Origin: an uncultured Cellvibrio sp.
Lineage (GTDB): Bacteria; Pseudomonadota; Gammaproteobacteria; Pseudomonadales; Cellvibrionaceae
Direction of reading: 5' to 3'
DNA: 30,253 bases
NCBI GenBank assembly: GCA_946886255.1
Contig: CAMPIG010000008.1
Location: forward strand, 1 to 30,253
The notes under the pieces were generated by a model. It ran no database searches and had not been told where the DNA came from. It was given only the letters and a program-made list of their open reading frames with translations. A program made the translations under genes and the position numbers. Positions 1 through 7,308 of the stretch are shown here, piece after piece; the stretch's first letter is position 1, and every line of letters starts with the position of its first letter.

Positions 1-6
1 TCGAAA

Positions 7-32
7 CCCTCAAGTCAAGGACGACTTGAGGG
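7..32. repeat. Perfect 10-bp inverted repeat (hairpin)
   Basis: CCCTCAAGTC (7-16) and GACTTGAGGG (23-32) are perfect reverse complements around a 6-base loop. The following bases (33-60) are not part of a recognisable gene. On the minus strand only TTT follows the stem, so it would be a weak terminator for the HD-GYP gene whose stop is 90 bases away. The hairpin plus its GGAGCTACAAGG flank looks to me like a dispersed intergenic repeat rather than a terminator, but a single copy cannot prove this. Confidence 0.55.
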
Positions 33-122
33 AGCTACAAGGATGTATTCATGCGCTTTCAAAATAAAAGGCCTAATGCCAAACGAACTACGAAGTACCT
101 TTTTCTGTCACAATGAAAACCC

Positions 123-1379
123 TCACATCCTAAACACCAACCCCTTCTCCTTATAATCCCGCACAAAAACATCATGACTACCATCTCGCAACGCACGCTT
201 CACCAGAAAACTTTTATCAAGATTCCCCTGCTCAATCTCCGCCAGATTCAACACCTGCTCCTTCTCCAACTTACCGCTCTGATCATGCACCACAATCACC
301 CGCGGCAAATGGCGATAACGGTGATTGGTCTCCAACACAATACCCACACTCCCGTTAACCAACTCCACCAAACTGCCTGGGGGATACAAGCCGACACACT
401 TCATAAACTCCAGCGCAAGCCGCTCATCAAAATGCGTACCACGATCCTTGAAAATATTTTTCAGCGCATCCGTACTGGGGATGGAGCGAGAATAACAACG
501 GTCTGCCGTCATCGCATCATAAGCATCAACGATGGAAACGATACGCGCGAATTCGGAAATACCGGACGCTTTTAATTTGCGTGGATAACCGGTGCCGTCA
601 ACACGCTCGTGATGGCTGTAGGCCACATCCACAGCGCCGTGAAAAATACCTGGCGACGACATCAATAGGTTACGCCCATGCACCGTGTGGGCTTTGATCA
701 TATTGAATTCCTTGGGCGTCAGCTCACTAGGCTTATTCAATATGTCATGGGGCACGCGCATCTTGCCCACATCATGCAGTAAACCACACAAGCCGAGTTT
801 TTCCAGTTCCGGTTCGCTCATACCCAAATGGCGGCCAAAAGCAATGGCGAGGATACAGACATTCAAACAGTGCTCAGCGGTGTACTCATCTTCATTGCGC
901 ATGCGCGACATCCACAGCAGCGCGTCAGCGTTGCGCAACACACTTTGCACGCAATCTTTTACAGTGGATTTGGCTTGTTCGGTATTGATGACACCACCGA
1001 GGCGGACATCATCCAGCAGGGTTTTGGTGAGACGGCGAGCTTCGCGATAAACGCTAACGGCGGCAGCACGCTCCTGTTCCGCCGACACTTTATTGATATA
1101 GGTAATTTTGGCTTTGGGCTTGGGGCCGAGGATGGCTCGCTCTTCCGGTGGAATCCACGTGTCCTGCACCGCATCCACCCAGATGTACTCCGAGTATTCA
1201 GCTACGGTGTCGATATCGTCCAGACTCTCTACGATAAACCCTTGCATCAGAAACGGCGTTTCCAGCCAATCCCGATCAAGTTTGGAGACATACATACCGA
1301 TTTTCAGCGCTGAAATATGGATCCTTACCGTTTGCCGGTTGGTATCCACATGTCCCGGCTGCACTTCACGCCGATCCAA
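123..1379 (-). CDS. HD-GYP domain cyclic-di-GMP phosphodiesterase with N-terminal DUF3391
   Basis: This is a predicted cytoplasmic phosphodiesterase that hydrolyses c-di-GMP. With the start used here (418 residues) the N-terminal 80-90 residues match DUF3391 (ISALKIGMYVSKLD near residue 22). The HD-GYP domain follows with HDVGK (HD at 202-203), HHERVDG (256-258) and GYP (264-266), so the metal and signature residues are intact. I chose TTG at 1379 because AGAGAGG lies 5 bases upstream and DUF3391 begins soon after it. The frame stays open upstream to a TTG at 1526, with ATGs at 1484 and 1472, but these lack a ribosome binding site and add only low-complexity residues. GTG codons inside (near residues 6 and 12) are further alternatives. 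It follows mazG on the same strand but probably has its own promoter (1548-1575). Family assignment is secure, the exact start is not. Confidence 0.9.
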   Translation of the reverse strand: MDRREVQPGHVDTNRQTVRIHISALKIGMYVSKLDRDWLETPFLMQGFIVESLDDIDTVAEYSEYIWVDAVQDTWIPPEERAILGPKPKAKITYINKVSAEQERAAAVSVYREARRLTKTLLDDVRLGGVINTEQAKSTVKDCVQSVLRNADALLWMSRMRNEDEYTAEHCLNVCILAIAFGRHLGMSEPELEKLGLCGLLHDVGKMRVPHDILNKPSELTPKEFNMIKAHTVHGRNLLMSSPGIFHGAVDVAYSHHERVDGTGYPRKLKASGISEFARIVSIVDAYDAMTADRCYSRSIPSTDALKNIFKDRGTHFDERLALEFMKCVGLYPPGSLVELVNGSVGIVLETNHRYRHLPRVIVVHDQSGKLEKEQVLNLAEIEQGNLDKSFLVKRALRDGSHDVFVRDYKEKGLVFRM

Positions 1380-1547
1380 GCTAACCTCTCTTTGACTGCA
1401 TTTATTATATGGACGGAAGCAATCAGTCGACGATTGTTGACGACTATTACGACCACCTTGCGCATTTTTCATCGCGAAGAGCATGTTCAGAGCATAGCTG
1501 GTTTTGAAGTAGGTCACACCAGACAAAAAGTTATGAATCGGTTTTTT

Positions 1548-1575
1548 TTTATACGAAGCGATACAAGTATGTCAG
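1548..1575 (-). promoter_or_regulatory. Predicted sigma-70 promoter of the HD-GYP gene
   Basis: Read on the minus strand, CTGACA (1575-1570) is followed after 16 bases by TATAAA (1553-1548). Each hexamer matches the consensus at five of six positions. The -35 box overlaps the mazG stop codon (1574-1572). A start near 1541 would give a leader of roughly 160 bases before the TTG at 1379. I saw no known c-di-GMP riboswitch motif in that leader. Confidence 0.5.
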
Positions 1576-2375
1576 TTGATTTTTTTTGCTTCATCCCACA
1601 AGCGGTTCATCTCCGCCATTGAAGATTCAGCCAAGGGAAGAGCGCTGTGTTGCTCCATATACTGGAAGCGCTGTTCAAACTTGCGATTCGCCGCGCGCAG
1701 GGCGGCTTCGGCATCAATCTTGAGGTAGCGGGTAATATTTACCACGGCAAACAACAAATCGCCCACCTCCTCTTCGACCGCCCGGGCATCCTGCTGCGCC
1801 AGTGCATCCTCCACCTCGACAAGTTCTTCGCGCACCTTGGCAATCGGTCCATGGATATCATCCCAATCAAACCCTACCGACGCCGCGCGTTTTTGCAGTT
1901 TGGTCGCTCGAGTGAGCGACGGCAGATTCACCGGCACATCATCCAATAGGCCGGTCTTGCCTTTGGCTTCCCGCTCCTGTTGTTTGATCGTTTCCCAGCG
2001 CGCTTTTACATCCACCGGCAGGGTGTGACGATTATCTATCTTGCTGTGCAAGGTGCCGTCGGGAAATATATGGGGATGTCGACGCACCAGTTTGGCCACC
2101 AGATCTGAAACCACACTGGCAAAATCAAAGCGCCCCTCCTCTTTGCCAATCTGAGCATAGAAGATCACCTGAAATAACAGATCGCCCAGCTCCTCATTCA
2201 GATGGGCAAAGTCCTGCTTTTCGATCGCATCGACAACTTCGTAGGCTTCTTCAATTGTGGAAGGTGCAATGCTGGCGTAGTCTTGCTTGATGTCCCAGGG
2301 GCAACCTGTGTCGGGATCACGCAATCGGGCCATGAGGTATAACAGATCATCAACGGTGTATTGCGGTTGGTTCAC
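1572..2375 (-). CDS. mazG: Nucleoside triphosphate pyrophosphohydrolase MazG
   Basis: MazG hydrolyses (d)NTPs to the monophosphate and pyrophosphate and is linked to nucleotide-pool housekeeping and the stringent response. The 267-residue protein has the usual length (E. coli about 263) and two MazG repeats. The first carries EEAYE (42-46) and EELGD (61-65), the second ELVEVEDAL and EEEVGDLLF around 185-210. The CPWDIKQ motif near residue 25 is typical. The start is GTG, preceded by AAGGA at 7 bases. It lies downstream of relA on the same strand, as in E. coli and Pseudomonas, but about 100 bases away with a palindrome in between. No defect is seen. Confidence 0.95.
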   Translation of the reverse strand: MNQPQYTVDDLLYLMARLRDPDTGCPWDIKQDYASIAPSTIEEAYEVVDAIEKQDFAHLNEELGDLLFQVIFYAQIGKEEGRFDFASVVSDLVAKLVRRHPHIFPDGTLHSKIDNRHTLPVDVKARWETIKQQEREAKGKTGLLDDVPVNLPSLTRATKLQKRAASVGFDWDDIHGPIAKVREELVEVEDALAQQDARAVEEEVGDLLFAVVNITRYLKIDAEAALRAANRKFEQRFQYMEQHSALPLAESSMAEMNRLWDEAKKIN

Positions 2376-2416
2376 GCGGAGTCCTTGGGGTGATGGGTTT
2401 CAATTTGCGGTCTTGT

Positions 2417-2452
2417 GTCGGATTACGCGGCGCATGGCGCCGCTAATTCGAC
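2417..2452. repeat. REP-like long imperfect palindrome between relA and mazG
   Basis: The left arm 2417-2433 (GTCGGATTACGCGGCGC) pairs with the right arm 2437-2452 around an ATG loop. It leaves one bulged C and one G/T mismatch, so the stem is about 16 base pairs. Palindromes of the type GTCGGATTA...TAATCCGACCTACG are widely scattered in gammaproteobacterial intergenic regions, and the CTACG after the right arm fits. There is no T-run on either side, so it is not a classical terminator. It would be transcribed in any relA-mazG message and could affect its stability. Confidence 0.6.
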
Positions 2453-2477
2453 CTACGTATTCCGATGCGACAAAAAA

Positions 2478-4715
2478 TTAATGTTTGCGACGCGCCGAAG
2501 CGATGTTGGGTAACTGATTCAAGCGCGTCAATATGCGGCTCAACTCATTAATACTGCGAATCTCGGCAGTAATCAGCATATCCACCGTGTTCTTACGCTT
2601 ATCCGATAAGGTTTGCAATGCGCTGATGTTGATCCGCTCGTTATCGAGCAGCGCCGTGATATCGCGCAGCAAACCGTAGCGATCATAAGCCTCAATGATG
2701 AGGTCCACCGAGTATGCACTTTGCGGCGCCGAGCCCCATTCCACTTTGATGATACGTTGCGGTTCATCCGCCTGGAGTTGCAATACATTGCTGCAATCCT
2801 GGCGATGAATAGACACGCCCTTGCCCAAGGTAATGTAACCCGTGATCGCATCACCTGGCACCGGGTTACAGCAATTGGCGATCTGGGTCAGTAGGTTGCC
2901 CACACCTTCAATATAAAAATCTGATTCCTTCTTCTTGTTTGACGACTTGGCACGGAAGGGAATTACCGGTTCTTTCGGGTTAGCGAGATCCAATAATTTT
3001 TGTGCAGCATTGAGTACCTGACCTACGCCGACGTCGCTCGCACCTACCGCCGCGTAAAGATCATCAAGGTTGGCGAAATGCAGACGCTGGGCCAGTTCCT
3101 CAAAATCCAGATCAAGCAATGCCAGGCGTTTGAATTCCCGATCCAACAGCGCCTGGCCTTCCGCGATATTCTGATCGCGTGCCTGTACCTTGAACCAATG
3201 CTGTACCTTGGCCCGCGCCCGCGCGGTGTTCACATAACCCAAAGCTGGTGATAGCCAGTCCCGGCTCGGCGCTTCGCGCTTGCCGGTCAGGATTTCTACT
3301 TGATCTGCGTTATTCAGGTGATAGTTGAGCGGCACAATCCGGTTGTTTACCTTGGCCCCGCGACAACGGTGCCCAACATCTGTATGGATACGGTAGGCAA
3401 AGTCCAGCGGCGTGGCAGTTTTAGGCAAATCCACCACGTGGCCTTCCGGGGTAAAAACGTAGATGCGGTCCTGGTTGACGCTACGCAAATCGTCTTTCAG
3501 CGGCTCGCCGCCCAACTCATCGTGCCATTCAAGCACCTGACGCAACCAGGAAATTTTTTGCTCGTAGCTGTCTTGCGCGTTTTCCTTGTCGGTACCTTTG
3601 TAACGCCAGTGTGCGCATACACCATACTCGGATTCTTCGTGCATGGTGTGGGTGCGAATCTGGATCTCCAGTACCTTGTTCTCCGGCCCCATCACCGCCG
3701 TGTGCAGGGAGCGATAACCGTTCTCTTTGGGTGAAGCAATGTAGTCATCAAACTCGTGGGGAATGTTGCGCCAGAGACTGTGGACAATCCCCAGCACCGT
3801 GTAGCAATCGCGCACTGTGGGCACCAGAATGCGCACCGCACGAATGTCGTAAACCTGGGAAAAATCGATGCCCTTGCGCTTCATCTTGCGCCAGATACTG
3901 TAGATATGCTTCGCGCGCCCGGTGACTTCACCGTCAATATTGGCCGCCAACAACTCCGAGCGCAGCAGCGCCAGCATATTGTCGATGTATTCCTGCCGCG
4001 CCATGCGCCGCTCATCAAGCAAGCGTGCAATACGTTTGTACTCTTCTGGCTCCAGATAGCGGAACGACAAGTCCTCCAATTCCCATTTGATATGACCAAT
4101 GCCCAGGCGATGAGCCAGGGGTGCATAGACATCGGCCACTTCCCGCGCAACCTGCCGACGGCGCTCAACGCTAACCGTTTTGACCGACCGAATAGCACAG
4201 GTACGCTCGGCGAGTTTTATAAGAGCAACACGCACGTCATCCACCATCGCCACCAGCATCTTGCGGATATTTTCCGCCTGCTCTTGGGATTGACGGCCAA
4301 GGATGCGTTCTTCGTTGTCGTTGCGTTGGTAGCTGATCGCCGCCATGCGCAACACACCTTTCACCAACTTGGCGACGGTATCGCCAAATTGGTGTTGCAC
4401 ATCAAGTAAAGGAATTTTGTTTTCGCGCACCGCGCGGTAAAGGATGGCGGCGACAAGAGTATCCTGATCCAGTTGCAGGTCGGCGAGGATTTCCGCCATC
4501 TCCAGACCAATTTGAAAAGAGTTGGCCTCGCCTCCCCAATTGTGCTGGAAATCGCTGTGAATACTGGCCGCTGTCAGACTGACTTCGCAAGCTTTACGCA
4601 ATTCGTTGCGGGTGGCTTCGGGCTGGGAATCGATACCGTTGATTCGCTCGATCCAGGCATCGATATCGACATTGCCATCGGCCGCAATGGGGTGGTCTTG
4701 TCTGACTTTAACCAT
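2478..4715 (-). CDS. relA: (p)ppGpp synthetase I, RelA
   Basis: RelA is the ribosome-associated enzyme that makes (p)ppGpp from ATP and GTP/GDP when uncharged tRNA enters the A site. The order is pseudo-hydrolase (about 50-200), synthetase (about 230-350), TGS (about 400-460), then helical, zinc-finger-like (CCNPVPGD) and C-terminal ACT regions. The hydrolase region lacks the HD pair (LYRAVREN where SpoT-type enzymes have LLHDVVED). The synthetase carries the EXDD version EFDD (321-324), typical of monofunctional RelA, so this is a synthetase only. I start at ATG 4715 because family members begin MVxVR. A TTG at 4736 in frame would add seven residues. The gene starts 21 bases after the rlmD stop, so the two are probably co-transcribed. 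Confidence 0.96.
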   Translation of the reverse strand: MVKVRQDHPIAADGNVDIDAWIERINGIDSQPEATRNELRKACEVSLTAASIHSDFQHNWGGEANSFQIGLEMAEILADLQLDQDTLVAAILYRAVRENKIPLLDVQHQFGDTVAKLVKGVLRMAAISYQRNDNEERILGRQSQEQAENIRKMLVAMVDDVRVALIKLAERTCAIRSVKTVSVERRRQVAREVADVYAPLAHRLGIGHIKWELEDLSFRYLEPEEYKRIARLLDERRMARQEYIDNMLALLRSELLAANIDGEVTGRAKHIYSIWRKMKRKGIDFSQVYDIRAVRILVPTVRDCYTVLGIVHSLWRNIPHEFDDYIASPKENGYRSLHTAVMGPENKVLEIQIRTHTMHEESEYGVCAHWRYKGTDKENAQDSYEQKISWLRQVLEWHDELGGEPLKDDLRSVNQDRIYVFTPEGHVVDLPKTATPLDFAYRIHTDVGHRCRGAKVNNRIVPLNYHLNNADQVEILTGKREAPSRDWLSPALGYVNTARARAKVQHWFKVQARDQNIAEGQALLDREFKRLALLDLDFEELAQRLHFANLDDLYAAVGASDVGVGQVLNAAQKLLDLANPKEPVIPFRAKSSNKKKESDFYIEGVGNLLTQIANCCNPVPGDAITGYITLGKGVSIHRQDCSNVLQLQADEPQRIIKVEWGSAPQSAYSVDLIIEAYDRYGLLRDITALLDNERINISALQTLSDKRKNTVDMLITAEIRSINELSRILTRLNQLPNIASARRKH

Positions 4716-4736
4716 AGTAAATCCACTAACAACCAA

Positions 4737-6203
4737 TTACGGGCGCACAAACAACGCCATGGATTCCACATGAGCCGTGTGAGGGAACATATCCAACACG
4801 CCCAGGCTGTCGAGCTGATAGCCGCTCGCCGCTAATAATTTGGCATCACGCGCCAGGGTGGCAGGATTGCAACTGACGTAGACAATGCGGCTGGCGGCAA
4901 GTTGCCCAATGCTGGAAACAATTTCACGCGCCCCATCGCGCGGTGGATCAAGCAGGATGGCGTCGACCTTGCCGCAACGTTGGTGTAACTGATTGACGCT
5001 TAATTTACTCAAATCCGCCGCCATAAAGGTTACGTTCTGTAACCCATTCCGGATGGCATTTTCACGTCCGCGCACGACCATCGCCTCCACCGCTTCGATG
5101 CCAATCACCTCAGCGCTGCGCCGTGCCAAGGGCAAAGTGAAATTGCCAATGCCACAAAACAGGTCCAGGACTCTTTCCGTGCCGGCCAGATTAAGCAATT
5201 TCAATGCCTGACCAACCATGTGCCGATTTACAACAGGATTTACCTGAATAAAATCTTGCGGGTGAAAACCCAAGGTCAATGAAAAATCTGGTAAATCATA
5301 GTTTAGCCGGGGATCGCAAACCTCACCCTCAATTGTCGAAAGCGCCGCCCCTTTATCACCTTGCAACCAAACCTGGCACTGCTGTGCATCAGCCAGTTGG
5401 CGCAAACGGTGTTTATCATCGGCAGTCAAGCGTTTGATATGGCGGACGATGACCCCGGTACTGGCGCTGGCTTCGATCAGTTCCAGATGAGTCACCGCCG
5501 CCGTGGACTGCAATTCTCGCAACCACTGCTGCAAAGGCGCGAGCAATCGATTTAACGACGGCGCCAACACCAGACACGCATCAATTTGGGTCAATTGCTT
5601 GCTCTGCCGTTGCCGAAAACCCAGCGTCACTGAGCCCTCTTTTTCATACCACACGCCCAAACGCGCCCGACTGCGGTAGCCGATAACAGGCGATTGAATC
5701 GGAGGAAGGATATGGCGCGGCGTAAGTCCGCCCCACCCTTGCATCTGTTCCAACAACGCATCTTGTTTAAGCTGGATCTGCTGGGCATCTGGCATGTGTT
5801 GTAATTGGCAGCCACCACACACCCGATAATGGGAACAGGGTGGAAGCTGGCGTTGCGACGCTGGCTCAATAACCTCATCTACCACTGCTTCGGCATAACG
5901 TCCGTGTTCACTGATAAAGCGCGCGGTAATCCGTTCCCCAGCCAGAGCGTCGGCCACAAACAGTGTCTTGCCCTGCCACTGGGTAACACCGCGACCGTCA
6001 TGGCTTAAACGGTCGATGACAAATTCGCCCAAGCGCTGGTTAGGTCGTGCTGCCGGCGCCGTCTCTTCACGCCGCCCGGCGTTGCGCTTAGGGACATGGC
6101 TGAAGTCGAAATCTAAAGAGGGTTTGTTTTTTTTATCGCCGCGCGGCTTACTACCCAGTTTGCCGGGATGTTTGCCTTTGCCGCCGTTTTTTCCGTGGGA
6201 CAT
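4737..6203 (-). CDS. rlmD: 23S rRNA (uracil-1939-C5)-methyltransferase RlmD (RumA)
   Basis: RlmD is an iron-sulfur SAM-dependent enzyme that methylates U1939 of 23S rRNA. Visible are a TRAM domain (about 57-112), the four [4Fe-4S] ligands C123, C129, C132 and C210, the SAM motif DLFCGIGNF, and the nucleophile C445 in YVSCNPAT. At 488 residues it is longer than the E. coli protein (about 433). The excess is a lysine/glycine-rich, probably disordered N-terminal tail of about 50 residues that may help bind rRNA (inference). ATG start; it follows cysM by 62 bases and precedes relA closely, an order shared with Pseudomonas. Confidence 0.95.
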   Translation of the reverse strand: MSHGKNGGKGKHPGKLGSKPRGDKKNKPSLDFDFSHVPKRNAGRREETAPAARPNQRLGEFVIDRLSHDGRGVTQWQGKTLFVADALAGERITARFISEHGRYAEAVVDEVIEPASQRQLPPCSHYRVCGGCQLQHMPDAQQIQLKQDALLEQMQGWGGLTPRHILPPIQSPVIGYRSRARLGVWYEKEGSVTLGFRQRQSKQLTQIDACLVLAPSLNRLLAPLQQWLRELQSTAAVTHLELIEASASTGVIVRHIKRLTADDKHRLRQLADAQQCQVWLQGDKGAALSTIEGEVCDPRLNYDLPDFSLTLGFHPQDFIQVNPVVNRHMVGQALKLLNLAGTERVLDLFCGIGNFTLPLARRSAEVIGIEAVEAMVVRGRENAIRNGLQNVTFMAADLSKLSVNQLHQRCGKVDAILLDPPRDGAREIVSSIGQLAASRIVYVSCNPATLARDAKLLAASGYQLDSLGVLDMFPHTAHVESMALFVRP

Positions 6204-6265
6204 AAATGATTATCGCTGAATGAGGGTAATGGCCAGTGCGGACCACTGAAGAGAAAGTCGGCGCA

Positions 6266-7168
6266 CTAGGCGCCAACGTTGAAAACACCGGAAGACAAAT
6301 AACGATCACCGCGATCACACACAATCGCCACAATCACCGCATCGTCAACCTGCTGGCTCAGTCGCAGTGCGGCAGCGACAGCACCACCGGATGATACACC
6401 GCAAAAGATGCCTTCTTTACGGGCCAGCGCGCGCATGGTGTCTTCCGCTTCCCGTTGCGACATGCTGACAATTTCATCCACGCGGGATTTGTCGTAGATC
6501 TTGGGCAGATAGGCTTCCGGCCAACGACGGATACCGGGAATACTGGCGCCCTCTGCCGGTTGTAGACCAATAATACGAATGGCCGGATTGCGCGCCTTCA
6601 GATAGCGCGACGCGCCCATGATAGTGCCGGTCGTTCCCATGGAGCTGACAAAATGGGTAATCGTGCCACGGGTCTGCTGCCAGATTTCCGGGCCGGTACT
6701 TTCATAGTGGACGAGGGGGTTGTCGTCGTTGCCGAATTGATCAAGCACCTTGCCCTTACCTTCCGCTTGCATCTTCAACGCCAGGTCGCGAGCACCTTCC
6801 ATACCCGCCTCTTTGGATACCAGAATCAGTTCCGCCCCGTAGGCACTCATGGAGGCTTTGCGTTCGGCAGTACTGTTATCTGGCATGATCAGGATCATGC
6901 GGTAACCTTTGATGGCCGCGACCATTGCCAGCGCGATGCCGGTATTGCCACTGGTCGCTTCGATCAATGTGTCACCGGGTTGAATATGTCCCCGCTCTTC
7001 CGCATGGCGAATCATGGAAAGCGCCGGACGATCCTTAACCGAGCCGGCAGGGTTATTACCTTCCAGTTTGAGCAGGATAGTGTTGGTCGACTTGCCGGGT
7101 AAACGCTGCAAACGCACCAACGGCGTATTGCCGACAAAGGACTCAATCGTGGGAAAATCCATGCTCAT
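6266..7168 (-). CDS. cysM: Cysteine synthase B (O-acetylserine sulfhydrylase), CysM
   Basis: This PLP enzyme makes cysteine from O-acetylserine and sulfide, and CysM-type enzymes can also use thiosulfate. The 300-residue protein has the PLP lysine K45 in NPAGSVKDRPA, the substrate loop EATSGNTG, and a C-terminal serine-glycine phosphate-binding segment (GVSSGGA). The NPAGSVKDR context and the short length favour CysM over CysK. Start is ATG 7168, with an AGG about 8 bases upstream; a second ATG two codons later is possible. It diverges from gacS across a 140-base gap, as in Pseudomonas. Confidence 0.94.
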   Translation of the reverse strand: MSMDFPTIESFVGNTPLVRLQRLPGKSTNTILLKLEGNNPAGSVKDRPALSMIRHAEERGHIQPGDTLIEATSGNTGIALAMVAAIKGYRMILIMPDNSTAERKASMSAYGAELILVSKEAGMEGARDLALKMQAEGKGKVLDQFGNDDNPLVHYESTGPEIWQQTRGTITHFVSSMGTTGTIMGASRYLKARNPAIRIIGLQPAEGASIPGIRRWPEAYLPKIYDKSRVDEIVSMSQREAEDTMRALARKEGIFCGVSSGGAVAAALRLSQQVDDAVIVAIVCDRGDRYLSSGVFNVGA

Positions 7169-7308
7169 CTCAATACCTGAAAGTAGATTGCCGGGGGGCG
7201 CAAAGGGGGGCTATTCTACCGCCGAATGTGCTATGGTGAAACCAACAAAAAAATCCGAATGACACCCCGTTAATCTCGTCTGTCCGTGCTCACAGGGCTT
7301 GTGTTTTC
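7169..7308. promoter_or_regulatory. Divergent cysM/gacS intergenic region with G-tracts
   Basis: This 140-base gap must hold both promoters. Two overlapping -10-like hexamers face opposite ways: TATTCT on plus (7212-7217) and TAGAAT on minus (7218-7213). On plus, TTGCCG lies 18 bases before TATTCT, with the spacer almost entirely G-rich (two runs of six G at 7193-7210). No good -35 is seen for the minus-strand hexamer. These promoter calls are weak. Confidence 0.3.

Noticed and set aside
1380..1541. Possible c-di-GMP riboswitch in the HD-GYP leader
   Set aside because: The conserved GEMM-type core strings were not seen, only unstructured leader sequence.
2434..2452. Relic gene or terminator in the relA-mazG gap
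   Set aside because: No T-run follows the stem and no frame is supported; a REP-like palindrome explains it better.
3756..4409. Long open frame on the plus strand opposite relA
   Set aside because: It is the antisense of a well-supported relA gene, with no ribosome binding site or recognisable domain.
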